The notes under the pieces are model-generated. The model was not told the DNA's origin. It searched no databases and saw only the letters and a list, made by a program, of their open reading frames with translations. The translations under genes and the position numbers were made by a program. Below, in pieces: positions 13,911-20,724 of a DNA stretch of 20,724 nucleotides. Numbering within the stretch: position 1 is the stretch's first letter; each line of letters begins with the position of its first letter. Source of the stretch: Butyrivibrio sp. (GTDB lineage: Bacteria; Bacillota; Clostridia; Lachnospirales; Lachnospiraceae). Location: positions 1 to 20,724 of the forward strand of contig JAEDHB010000025.1 in the NCBI GenBank assembly GCA_016297265.1, in the 5' to 3' direction.

Positions 13911-14993
13911 ATGAAGGAGTACACATCAAAAATATCATATATCCCCCACAAACTGCCGGGATTCGACTATCCCCTTGAAGACATTATGTATTTTGATATT
14001 GAAACCACCGGTTTTGTCGCTGGCTCCACCATTCTGTATATGATTGGTTTTATTGAATATTCAGATGGCGCTTACCTGCTCACACAGCTCTTCGCCGATA
14101 CCGTCGAATCCGAGGCCGAGATAATACGCACATTTCTTGCACGCATCAAGGCACACAAGGTTCTGGTTCACTACAACGGAAGCGGTTTTGACCTTCCCTA
14201 TATCGAAGCAAAATGCAAGCTTTTAGGTATCCCTTTTGATATCGAAGGAAGCGCAAGCATTGATATCTACAAATACATCAATCCGTTGAAAAAAATATTC
14301 AAACTCAATAATATCAAACAGAAAACCATCGAAAAATATATCGGTCTTAATCGTACGGATAAATTTTCCGGCGGAGAACTCATCGAAAAATATTATGAAT
14401 ACATAAAGCATCCGAATGACGGCCTGTTACGACTTCTGCTCTGCCACAACAGGGAGGACCTGTCAGGTATGCTCTGCATAGATTCCATGTTGAGCTACAA
14501 TGATTTGCTGGCACAGGATTTTGAAATAGAAAAAACAGAACTCGTCGAAAATTCCGGTAAAAAAGAGGTGCACATATATGTCAAGCATCCAAACAGTTTT
14601 CCGGTCAATATATCCTTCGGCAACGATTTGGTACATTTCACCGCCGTATCGGATACCATCAAATTTTCAATAGAAGTATATGATAACGAACTAAAATATT
14701 ACTATCCAAACTATAAGGATTACTATTATCTCCCCGAAGAAGACCGTTCAATTCACAAGAGCGTTGCCTTCTTCGTGGACAAAAATTTCCGCACGCGTGC
14801 CAAGGCAGCAAACTGCTACAGTAAAAAAACCGGCACTTTCCTTCCTCAGTATGATGAAATTGTATCACCATATTTCAAAATAGATTATCATGATAAACTA
14901 ACCTATTTTGAATTCACCGAGGATTTTAAGGAAAACAACCGGTTGATAGTTGATTATATACAGAACTTAATTCGCCATCTCATCAGTTCTTAA
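13911..14993 (+). CDS. Predicted DEDD 3'-5' exonuclease, YprB/RNase H-like
   Basis: This 360-residue cytoplasmic protein has the YprB_RNaseH-like fold (PF13482). The metal-binding acids are visible: D29 and E31 in YFDIETTGF, D94 in HYNGSGFDLPY, and D183 in HNREDLSGM, matching the DEDD exonuclease pattern. B. subtilis YprB is of unknown exact function. The region after about residue 200 has no motif I recognise; it is rich in tyrosine and charged residues and may be a substrate-binding domain. The start is the ATG with AGGAGG 6 nt upstream; an in-frame extension to 13860 has no ribosome site. It is the only convincing plus-strand protein gene here, divergent from rnfC, and its last 11 nt overlap the end of cheR on the opposite strand. 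RNA or DNA as substrate is undecided. Confidence 0.85.
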   Translation: MKEYTSKISYIPHKLPGFDYPLEDIMYFDIETTGFVAGSTILYMIGFIEYSDGAYLLTQLFADTVESEAEIIRTFLARIKAHKVLVHYNGSGFDLPYIEAKCKLLGIPFDIEGSASIDIYKYINPLKKIFKLNNIKQKTIEKYIGLNRTDKFSGGELIEKYYEYIKHPNDGLLRLLLCHNREDLSGMLCIDSMLSYNDLLAQDFEIEKTELVENSGKKEVHIYVKHPNSFPVNISFGNDLVHFTAVSDTIKFSIEVYDNELKYYYPNYKDYYYLPEEDRSIHKSVAFFVDKNFRTRAKAANCYSKKTGTFLPQYDEIVSPYFKIDYHDKLTYFEFTEDFKENNRLIVDYIQNLIRHLISS

Positions 14994-15762
14994 CATAAAA
15001 GAATGATTTTGGTGATGAAAAATCAAGGTCCCTGTAATTTGTGATCTGCTCCGTGCTACCTACAAAAAGTACGCCGTCCTTTACCAGACTGTTGTGATAT
15101 TTTTTGTAAATTTCCTGTTTTGCCTCATCTGTAAAATATATGAGAACATTACGGCATACAATCATATGATAGTCCCTTGGATAATCATCCTTGAGCAGAT
15201 TGTGTTTCTTGAATGTAACACATCTTTTGATATCTTCGGAAATCTGAAATGCATCCGGAGCAATTTCAGTAAAATATTTTTTCTTAAATTCTTCAGGCAG
15301 CGCTGATATACTCTGCGATTTGTATATTCCGGTCTTTGCCTTTGCAATAACCTGGTCATCAATATCCGTTGCCAGAATATTAATCTGGTTAAGAGGCAAA
15401 AACTTGGATAAAAGCATTACCAGCGAATATGGCTCATCGCCCGTAGAACATGCAGCACTCCATATTTTAATTCCGTGTCCGAATTTTGAAATTAAATCCG
15501 GTATTACCTTCTCTTCAAGATATTTCCACTGTTCAGGGTTTCTGTAAAACTCTGACACATTGATTGTGAGATAATTGACAAATTCCTTAAACAAATCCTT
15601 ATTGGTCTTAAGCCCTCCAACGAAATCCGAATAGGTTTTGTAGTTATGCTTTGTAATAAGTGTGTCAATTCTTCTCTTCATCTGGCGTTCTTTATATGCA
15701 TTCAGGTCTATTTTGGTAAGTGAATAGACATCTTTTTTAAATAATTCATAATTATCGTCCAT
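14983..15762 (-). CDS. cheR: CheR-family protein-glutamate O-methyltransferase
   Basis: CheR methylates glutamates on chemoreceptors using S-adenosylmethionine, setting adaptation in chemotaxis. Numbering 259 residues from the ATG at 15762, an all-helical CheR N-domain (1-75) contains R29-R30-R31 in the basic helix and the NVSEFYRN segment. The catalytic domain has the SAM motif ACSTGDEPYSL (104-114), ATDID (131-135) and CRNVLIYF (203-210). The usual GEEPYS is GDEPYS here, a conservative change. Start: GGGAG 6 nt upstream of the ATG; a longer in-frame start at 15810 lacks a site. No other chemotaxis gene is in the window, so it may act with a chemotaxis cluster elsewhere. Its 3' end overlaps the exonuclease gene. 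Confidence 0.94.
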   Translation of the reverse strand: MDDNYELFKKDVYSLTKIDLNAYKERQMKRRIDTLITKHNYKTYSDFVGGLKTNKDLFKEFVNYLTINVSEFYRNPEQWKYLEEKVIPDLISKFGHGIKIWSAACSTGDEPYSLVMLLSKFLPLNQINILATDIDDQVIAKAKTGIYKSQSISALPEEFKKKYFTEIAPDAFQISEDIKRCVTFKKHNLLKDDYPRDYHMIVCRNVLIYFTDEAKQEIYKKYHNSLVKDGVLFVGSTEQITNYRDLDFSSPKSFFYVKN

Positions 15763-15810
15763 GGTATTCTCCCATATAGTATGATTTTGATGAAAAAATG
15801 TATAACACAA

Positions 15811-15837
15811 GAGAATCCGTGAGTTGCACGGATTCTC
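15811..15837 (-). terminator. Hairpin ending the rpsA block
   Basis: A perfect 11 bp GC-containing stem (GAGAATCCGTG at 15811-15821 with CACGGATTCTC at 15827-15837) has a 5 nt loop and lies 10 nt past the S1 stop. The following minus-strand bases are TTGTGTTATACATTTTTT, a broken T tract, so termination is likely but may be incomplete and allow read-through into cheR. Confidence 0.65.
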
Positions 15838-15847
15838 AAAATATCAA

Positions 15848-16975
15848 TTACTCTTCTGTTGCTGTCTCCTCAGCTACTGCTTCAGCTGCTTCTTCAACTG
15901 TCTCCTCAACAGCTTCTTCATTATCAGGAAGAAGTGCTTTGATGCTGAGGCTGATTTTTCTGTCTTCAACATTAATATCAACAACCTTAGCTTCAATTTC
16001 CTGTCCTACGCTAAGCACATCAGATGGTTTATCGATATGTTCTTTTGAAATCTGTGATACATGTAAAAGCGCATCCACACCAATTTCAAGTTCAACAAAT
16101 GCACCGAAATCGGTCATACGTGCAACCTTGCCGGTTACCACACTGCCAACGGCATACTTCTTATCTGCATCAATCCATGGATTCTCGCTGTCAAATTTGA
16201 GACTAAGTGCAATCTTGTCACCATTAATCTCTTTGATAAAGCACTTAACAACATCTCCGGCTTTAAACTTGTTCTTAGGGTTCTCAATTCTTCCCCATGA
16301 AATCTCAGATACATGTAAGAGACCGTCAACTCCGCCAAGGTCAATGAATGCACCGAAATCAGTTACATTCTTAACTGTACCTTCAACCACCTGACCCTCT
16401 GAAAGTTTAGATAAAACTTCGTCTCTGAGAGCTTTTTTCTGAGCAGCTACAAGCTGTCTTCTGTCGCCAATGATTCTTCTCTTTCTAGGATTAAATTCTG
16501 TAATAACAAATTCAATTTCCTGTCCGGCATATTTTGAAAGATCCTTCTCAAATGTATCCGAAACAAGGCTTGCCGGAATAAATACTTTTGATTCTTCAAC
16601 AATAACCGTAAGTCCGCCATCAAGTACCTGATTGACTTTTGCCTTGAGAACTTCTTTATTCTCAAACGCCTCTTCCAATCTCTTGTTGCCGGCCTCAGCA
16701 GCAAGTCTCTTATAAGACAATGCTACATAACCGTCGCCATCATTAACTCTGATGATCTTGGCAGTAATTACATCTCCTTCCTTAACAAGGGTTCTGAGAT
16801 CGGTATTAGGAATGCTTGTATATTCATTACGAGTAATTATTCCGTCTGATTTATATCCAATATTAAGAATGATTTCATCTTCCTTAACTGCAATAACCTT
16901 ACCGTCGACAACCTCCCCTGTATGTATAGTTTTAAATGATTCTTCCAGTAACTGTTCAAAACTCAATTCTGACAT
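15848..16975 (-). CDS. rpsA: S1 RNA-binding domain protein, ribosomal protein S1-like (RpsA)
   Basis: The protein has four S1 OB-fold repeats at about residues 18-89, 106-174, 193-261 and 278-346, followed by a low-complexity acidic tail (351-375, mostly E, A, T and V). Repeats 3 and 4 carry the best-conserved TDFGAF and GLLHVS/ALLHVSQIS motifs and are the likely RNA-binding ones. In 375 residues it is the short Firmicute form; Gram-positive S1 homologues bind RNA and ribosomes but are not always essential for initiation. The ATG has a strong AGGAGG 10 nt upstream, located inside the end of ispH, which it overlaps by 13 nt in another reading frame. Confidence 0.92.
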   Translation of the reverse strand: MSELSFEQLLEESFKTIHTGEVVDGKVIAVKEDEIILNIGYKSDGIITRNEYTSIPNTDLRTLVKEGDVITAKIIRVNDGDGYVALSYKRLAAEAGNKRLEEAFENKEVLKAKVNQVLDGGLTVIVEESKVFIPASLVSDTFEKDLSKYAGQEIEFVITEFNPRKRRIIGDRRQLVAAQKKALRDEVLSKLSEGQVVEGTVKNVTDFGAFIDLGGVDGLLHVSEISWGRIENPKNKFKAGDVVKCFIKEINGDKIALSLKFDSENPWIDADKKYAVGSVVTGKVARMTDFGAFVELEIGVDALLHVSQISKEHIDKPSDVLSVGQEIEAKVVDINVEDRKISLSIKALLPDNEEAVEETVEEAAEAVAEETATEE

Positions 16976-17811
16976 AGTATTTGAACCTCCTCTATTATTT
17001 TCTTAGGGGTGGATGCCCCTGCTGTTATACCGATTGTATCAAAATCCTTCAATCTCGATACATCAATATCAGCTGCAGTCTGAACAAAAAATGTATTAGC
17101 ACACTCTTTTCTGCAAATATCATACAGCTTAATTGTGTTAGAACTATGTCTGCCACCAATAACAATCATCGCATCAACCTGGCATGCAAGTTCTGCCGCT
17201 TCAAGCTGCCTTTGCTTAGTTGCATTACAAATTGTGTTCATAACATCAACAATATTGTAACAATTTTCTCGAAAAATTTCAACTAATTCCGCAAATTTAT
17301 TGTAATTATAGGTTGTTTGCGCAACGATTGTAAGTTTTTTATGCTTATTACTTTCCTTTTTTAAGAATAACTCCGCTTCATCCTTATCCTTAATGACCAC
17401 GGATTCATCCCCGGCACAGCTCTTAATTCCGATAACCTCAGGATGATTCTCATCACCAACAATGACAATATACGAGTCTTCTTTTGCTTTTTTTACGATA
17501 TTATGAATCTTAAGAACAAAAGGACATGTTGCATCCTCAAGGATATGACCTGCCTTGTCAATCGCACAATAAACCTCTTTTGGCACACCGTGGGCTCTGA
17601 TAATAACCGTTCCCTTTGGTGCATTCAGAATATCTTCAACGGTATTCAGTATTACAACACCCTTCTTTGAGAGCTCATCAACCACCTCATCATTGTGGAT
17701 AATGGGACCGTAGGTATAGATATTCTCCGTACCCAGCTTATTGTATACCATATCAACCGCACGTTGCACTCCAAAACAAAAACCTGCCGTTTTTGCCAAT
17801 CTGACTTCCAT
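16963..17811 (-). CDS. ispH: 4-hydroxy-3-methylbut-2-enyl diphosphate reductase
   Basis: IspH is the last enzyme of the MEP isoprenoid pathway, reducing HMBPP to IPP and DMAPP. The 282-residue protein is complete. Cluster cysteines are C12 (AGFCFGV), C96 (DATCPFV) and C195 (NTICNATKQRQ). Active-site residues H39, H74, H123, E125, T166/T167 and the RHSSNT serine/asparagine set (222-226) are present. Electrons usually come from ferredoxin or flavodoxin. The ATG has AGGAG 5 nt upstream, 8 nt after cmk. In several Clostridia ispH and the S1 gene form one fused reading frame; here they are separate but overlapping. Confidence 0.97.
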   Translation of the reverse strand: MEVRLAKTAGFCFGVQRAVDMVYNKLGTENIYTYGPIIHNDEVVDELSKKGVVILNTVEDILNAPKGTVIIRAHGVPKEVYCAIDKAGHILEDATCPFVLKIHNIVKKAKEDSYIVIVGDENHPEVIGIKSCAGDESVVIKDKDEAELFLKKESNKHKKLTIVAQTTYNYNKFAELVEIFRENCYNIVDVMNTICNATKQRQLEAAELACQVDAMIVIGGRHSSNTIKLYDICRKECANTFFVQTAADIDVSRLKDFDTIGITAGASTPKKIIEEVQILCQN

Positions 17812-17819
17812 ACAAACTC

Positions 17820-18488
17820 CTAATTCAACTTTGATTTATATGCAGATATTATTGCCGCACACACATCTTCAATAGTCATATCGGATGAATCCACCAAAAC
17901 AGCGTCCTCAGCCTGCTTAAGCGGCGCTGTTTCCCTGTTCATATCCTGATAATCCCTTGCCTCTATATCTTTTTCTATCTTTGAAAGATCAGGATTTTCA
18001 CCCTTTTCCTTAAGCTCAAGATATCTTCTTTTAGCCCTTGTCTCCACGCTGGCGGTGAGATATATTTTGCAGGTTGCATCAGGCAGTACGCAGGTTCCTA
18101 TGTCCCTGCCGTCCATTACCACATCCATTTTTTCCGCAATATTTCTCTGTAACTCCAGTAGTTTGCTTCTCACTGCCGGATATACCGCAACAGCGGAAGC
18201 CATATTACCCACGGCCTCATCACGGAGTCTTGATGTGACATTAGTTCCGTTTAAAATAACCTGCTGCGCCCCATCTTCATAGGCAAGTTCAATGGTAACT
18301 GACTTGCAGGCTTCTCCAATCATGTCAGCATCCTTATTGTCAATTCCGTTGTCCACAAAATATATTGCCATTGCCCTGAACATCGCACCTGTATCAATAT
18401 AGGTAAAACCCAGTTCCCTTGATACCTTCTTTGCTATTGTACTTTTTCCTGCCCCAGCAGGTCCGTCGATTGCTATACTGTATGCCAT
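17820..18488 (-). CDS. cmk: (d)CMP kinase
   Basis: Cytidylate kinase phosphorylates CMP and dCMP for nucleic acid precursor supply. The 222-residue protein has the P-loop GPAGAGKST (9-17), the substrate region YIDTGAMFRAMA, MDGRDIGTCVLPDA (about 124-137) and the lid motif RAKRRYLELKEKG (about 151-163), followed by RDYQDMNRETAPLKQAEDA. Length is typical for bacteria. AAGGAG lies 7 nt before the ATG. Its position before ispH and the S1 gene follows a gene order common in Firmicutes. Confidence 0.97.
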   Translation of the reverse strand: MAYSIAIDGPAGAGKSTIAKKVSRELGFTYIDTGAMFRAMAIYFVDNGIDNKDADMIGEACKSVTIELAYEDGAQQVILNGTNVTSRLRDEAVGNMASAVAVYPAVRSKLLELQRNIAEKMDVVMDGRDIGTCVLPDATCKIYLTASVETRAKRRYLELKEKGENPDLSKIEKDIEARDYQDMNRETAPLKQAEDAVLVDSSDMTIEDVCAAIISAYKSKLN

Positions 18489-18500
18489 TGTTTTTCTCCT

Positions 18501-19730
18501 TTACGCTTCTATTGATAAACCGGCAAGATAACCGGTAGACCATGCAATTTGCAGATTGAATCCTCCCGTAAGAGCATCAACATCCAATATTTCTCCTGCA
18601 AAATACAGTTTCTTTATCTTCTTTGACTCCATGGTTTGCGGATTAATCTCTTTTACATCAATTCCCCCATGAGTAATTATTGCCTCATTAAATCCTCTTA
18701 AACCGGTAAGTGTAATATCAAATTCTTTAATCAGCCGGACAAGTTTTTTTCTCTGTTCCTTTGTAATCTCATTAACCTTTGCATCCGGACTTATTCCGCT
18801 TCTTGCAACCACCACACCAATCATTGATTTTGGAAGTAATTTATCCAGGGAATTAGCAAAATTCCTATTAATATTTTCCTTGAAATCCCTGAGAATCCGT
18901 TCGTCAAGCTGTTGCTCGTTCAGCGCCGGTTTCAGGTCGATAATAAGTTTCAGTTCTTTTTTCTTGATAAGCTCAACAACATAACTGCTTGCGCTGAGCA
19001 CTGTCGGTCCGCTCACACCGAAATGGGTAAAAAGAAGTTCTCCAAAATCCGAATAGATGCAACATTCCCCGTCCATAAGGCTGACCTTACAATTCCTGAG
19101 ACTTAAACCCTGCAGTTCCTTAACCCACTCTTCTTTTGCAATAAAAGGTACCAGCGCAGGACTGCACTTCGTAACATTAATCCCGTTTTCCCTTGCAAAA
19201 GAATGGCCGTCCCCGTCTGAGCCTGTTGACGGATATGAATATCCGCCGGTCGCAACAATCACGACATCGAAATATATTTTTTTACCATTGACCTCAATAC
19301 CCTTTACGATACCGTCATCGACAATAATGTTCTGCACGCGGCTGTTCAAATGCACATCCACGCCTTCCTTCTGCATCGCACGGTCAAGAGCATTGATAAT
19401 ATCATAGGATTTGTCGGAGCAGGGAAATACCCTGTTGCCCCTCTCAACCTTGAGTCTGCAGTTGTTTTCCTCGAAAAACATCTGCACCATACTGTTGTCG
19501 AAAGAATAAATTGCGCTGTACATAAATTTTCTATTCGTTACAATATTGGCAAAAATATCTTCAACCTCACATGCATTTGTGACATTACATCTGCCCTTTC
19601 CTGTGATATAGATTTTTTTGCCAAGTTTCTCATTCCTCTCAAACAGTGATACCTTATGACCGCATTTTGCAGCAGATATCGCAGCCATCATTCCGGCAGC
19701 CCCGCCGCCAACCACAACAACTTTTGCCAT
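18501..19730 (-). CDS. BaiN/YhiN (HI0933-like) family flavoprotein oxidoreductase
   Basis: The 409-residue protein is an FAD-dependent enzyme with the dinucleotide motif VVGGGAAGMMAA near the N-terminus, KIYITGKGRCNVTN (about 39-52), LLFTHFGVSGP in the middle and the C-terminal FAD-binding FAGEILDVDALTGGFNLQ. Family members are annotated as NAD(P)/FAD-dependent oxidoreductases or aminoacetone oxidases. One relative, BaiN, was linked to bile-acid dehydroxylation, but most homologues have no proven substrate, so no function is claimed. The ATG shares a base with the stop of the upstream regulator gene (TAATG). It is followed by cmk after 12 nt. Confidence 0.9.
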   Translation of the reverse strand: MAKVVVVGGGAAGMMAAISAAKCGHKVSLFERNEKLGKKIYITGKGRCNVTNACEVEDIFANIVTNRKFMYSAIYSFDNSMVQMFFEENNCRLKVERGNRVFPCSDKSYDIINALDRAMQKEGVDVHLNSRVQNIIVDDGIVKGIEVNGKKIYFDVVIVATGGYSYPSTGSDGDGHSFARENGINVTKCSPALVPFIAKEEWVKELQGLSLRNCKVSLMDGECCIYSDFGELLFTHFGVSGPTVLSASSYVVELIKKKELKLIIDLKPALNEQQLDERILRDFKENINRNFANSLDKLLPKSMIGVVVARSGISPDAKVNEITKEQRKKLVRLIKEFDITLTGLRGFNEAIITHGGIDVKEINPQTMESKKIKKLYFAGEILDVDALTGGFNLQIAWSTGYLAGLSIEA

Positions 19731-20635
19731 TATACTAATCCTTTCAAATCAGATATCAATTCCTCGTCAAGATAGTTTATCTCATCATTGGCGGCCACCT
19801 GATAATCATTCCAGACCATCTCAAGTTCTTCCATTCTTTTGACTGTTTTCTGCGAATTTTCAATGCATAATGCGATTATCAGGGAATTGATTAATGACAT
19901 TGGCGCCACTAAAGAATCCACCAACTTTGCCATACTGCATTTTGAAAATAAATTGCAGGAGGAATAAAGATTCATTGGGGAATGAATACTGTCGGTAATC
20001 GCAATCACCCCTGCATTTCTGTTATTTGCAAATTCCATTGCCTTCAATGTTCGCATAGAATATCTCGGAAAGCTGATGCCCACCAGGACATCCTGCTCAT
20101 CGATATTAATCATCTGCTCAAATATTTCACTGGAGCTGCTTGTCGATATGAGCACAACATCATCCACAATCATTCTGAGATAGAAGGAAAAAAATGAAGC
20201 AAGTGCCTCACAGCTCCTAACACCCACAACATATACTTTTCTGGCTTTGCTTATCATACTGACAGCTGCATTAAATGCTGTTTCATCAATCATATTAAGG
20301 GAATCCAAAAGTCTGTTTGAATCGTCCGTCATAATTTTTTTTACAAGGGCCGAACCTTTGAGATTAGTATTTTCAAAATCAATCTTTGCCGGCGAATGCA
20401 GTTTCTGCTTAAGAAAATCCGATATTTCCCTCTGTAACTGCGGAAATCCGTCAAATCCAAGTGTTGTGGCAAATCTTACCACCGTGGATTCGCTGACGCC
20501 AACCTCTTTTGCAATTTTGGCTGCGGTCAAAAACGCAGCATCCTCAACATTTTCAATAATGAAATGAGCAATCCGCTTGTTGCTCTTGCTCAAGTTCGGT
20601 ATATTTTCTTTGATATTCTTTATTATGTCACTCAT
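19730..20635 (-). CDS. MurR/RpiR family transcriptional regulator
   Basis: The 301-residue protein has an N-terminal RpiR helix-turn-helix domain (about 1-77, with SESTVVRFATTLGFDGFPQL as recognition region) and a C-terminal SIS domain (about 115-260, VYVVGVRSCEALASFFSFYL and VLVGISFPRYSMRTL) that in this family binds phosphosugars. Members control sugar-phosphate or amino-sugar use, but no sugar gene is nearby, so the target and ligand are unknown. The start overlaps the upstream stop by one base (TAATG), with AGGTGG upstream, and its own stop overlaps the flavoprotein start in the same way. Confidence 0.92.
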   Translation of the reverse strand: MSDIIKNIKENIPNLSKSNKRIAHFIIENVEDAAFLTAAKIAKEVGVSESTVVRFATTLGFDGFPQLQREISDFLKQKLHSPAKIDFENTNLKGSALVKKIMTDDSNRLLDSLNMIDETAFNAAVSMISKARKVYVVGVRSCEALASFFSFYLRMIVDDVVLISTSSSSEIFEQMINIDEQDVLVGISFPRYSMRTLKAMEFANNRNAGVIAITDSIHSPMNLYSSCNLFSKCSMAKLVDSLVAPMSLINSLIIALCIENSQKTVKRMEELEMVWNDYQVAANDEINYLDEELISDLKGLV

Positions 20636-20724
20636 TAATATCCACCTGTTATGTCCTTTATTACTTCCGTTGCTATCACAAGACCTGCCACCGAAGGCAC
20701 AAATGCCACACTTCCCGGAACCGT
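20635..20724 (-). CDS. tcdA: C-terminal end of a ThiF-family protein, probably TcdA (partial)
   Basis: Only the last 29 codons are in the window; the gene continues beyond position 20724. The translation includes PGSVAFVPSVAGLVIATE followed by VIKDITGGY and the stop. This is typical of the end of E1-like (ThiF/MoeB/HesA) enzymes, and most like TcdA, the tRNA threonylcarbamoyladenosine dehydratase, which makes cyclic t6A at position 37 of ANN-decoding tRNAs. The stop overlaps the ATG of the regulator by one base, suggesting a shared transcript. Confidence 0.7.
   Translation of the reverse strand, partial: TVPGSVAFVPSVAGLVIATEVIKDITGGY

Overview
This 20.7 kb stretch looks like chromosomal core DNA from an anaerobic, low-to-moderate GC Firmicute of class Clostridia, most likely Lachnospiraceae. 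That placement is an inference. It rests on gene content and order (a six-gene Rnf complex followed by a NusG-domain-II/Gx-transporter pair and ruvAB; a cmk-ispH-rpsA cluster; a chemotaxis methyltransferase), on AGGAGG-type ribosome sites, and on frequent TTG/GTG starts. I see no mobile elements, CRISPR arrays, prophage or rRNA. Nearly everything is on the minus strand, so transcription runs from high to low coordinates; the one clear plus-strand gene is a predicted DEDD exonuclease.

Right block (about 15,848-20,724, minus): the tail of a ThiF-family gene (tcdA-like), a MurR/RpiR regulator, a BaiN/YhiN-type flavoprotein, cytidylate kinase, IspH and a four-domain S1 protein. Genes are packed with 1-13 nt overlaps or short gaps and end at a hairpin. 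A stand-alone cheR follows and runs tail-to-tail, with an 11 nt overlap, into the plus-strand exonuclease gene.

Middle block (about 6,325-13,900, minus): rnfC-D-G-E-A-B, then a NusG_II membrane protein, a Gx/HepT-like membrane protein, ruvA and ruvB, with overlaps or gaps of at most 17 nt, suggesting one ten-gene transcript. Rnf couples ferredoxin oxidation and NAD reduction to ion export. The NusG_II/Gx pair resembles EetA/EetB of flavin-based electron transfer, so this block may hold an electron branch beyond the textbook complex. It starts in a 118 bp divergent gap whose two candidate promoters overlap.

Left block (about 100-6,315, minus): zapA has a near-consensus promoter and a TTG start. 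A hairpin follows it, then a two-lobed U32 protein, a long SEDS glycosyltransferase and its partner class B penicillin-binding protein; the last two genes overprint each other by about 100 nt. A Nudix hydrolase with its own promoter and terminator, and tRNA-Leu(CAA), complete the window. This block is about septum and wall growth plus RNA maintenance.

The most interesting points are the EetA/B-like pair inside the rnf operon, the Cys4 tail on RnfE, the SAAT flavinylation site in RnfG, the SEDS/PBP overprinting, and the dyad filling the zapA promoter spacer. Positions were worked out by eye; no alignment or database search was possible.
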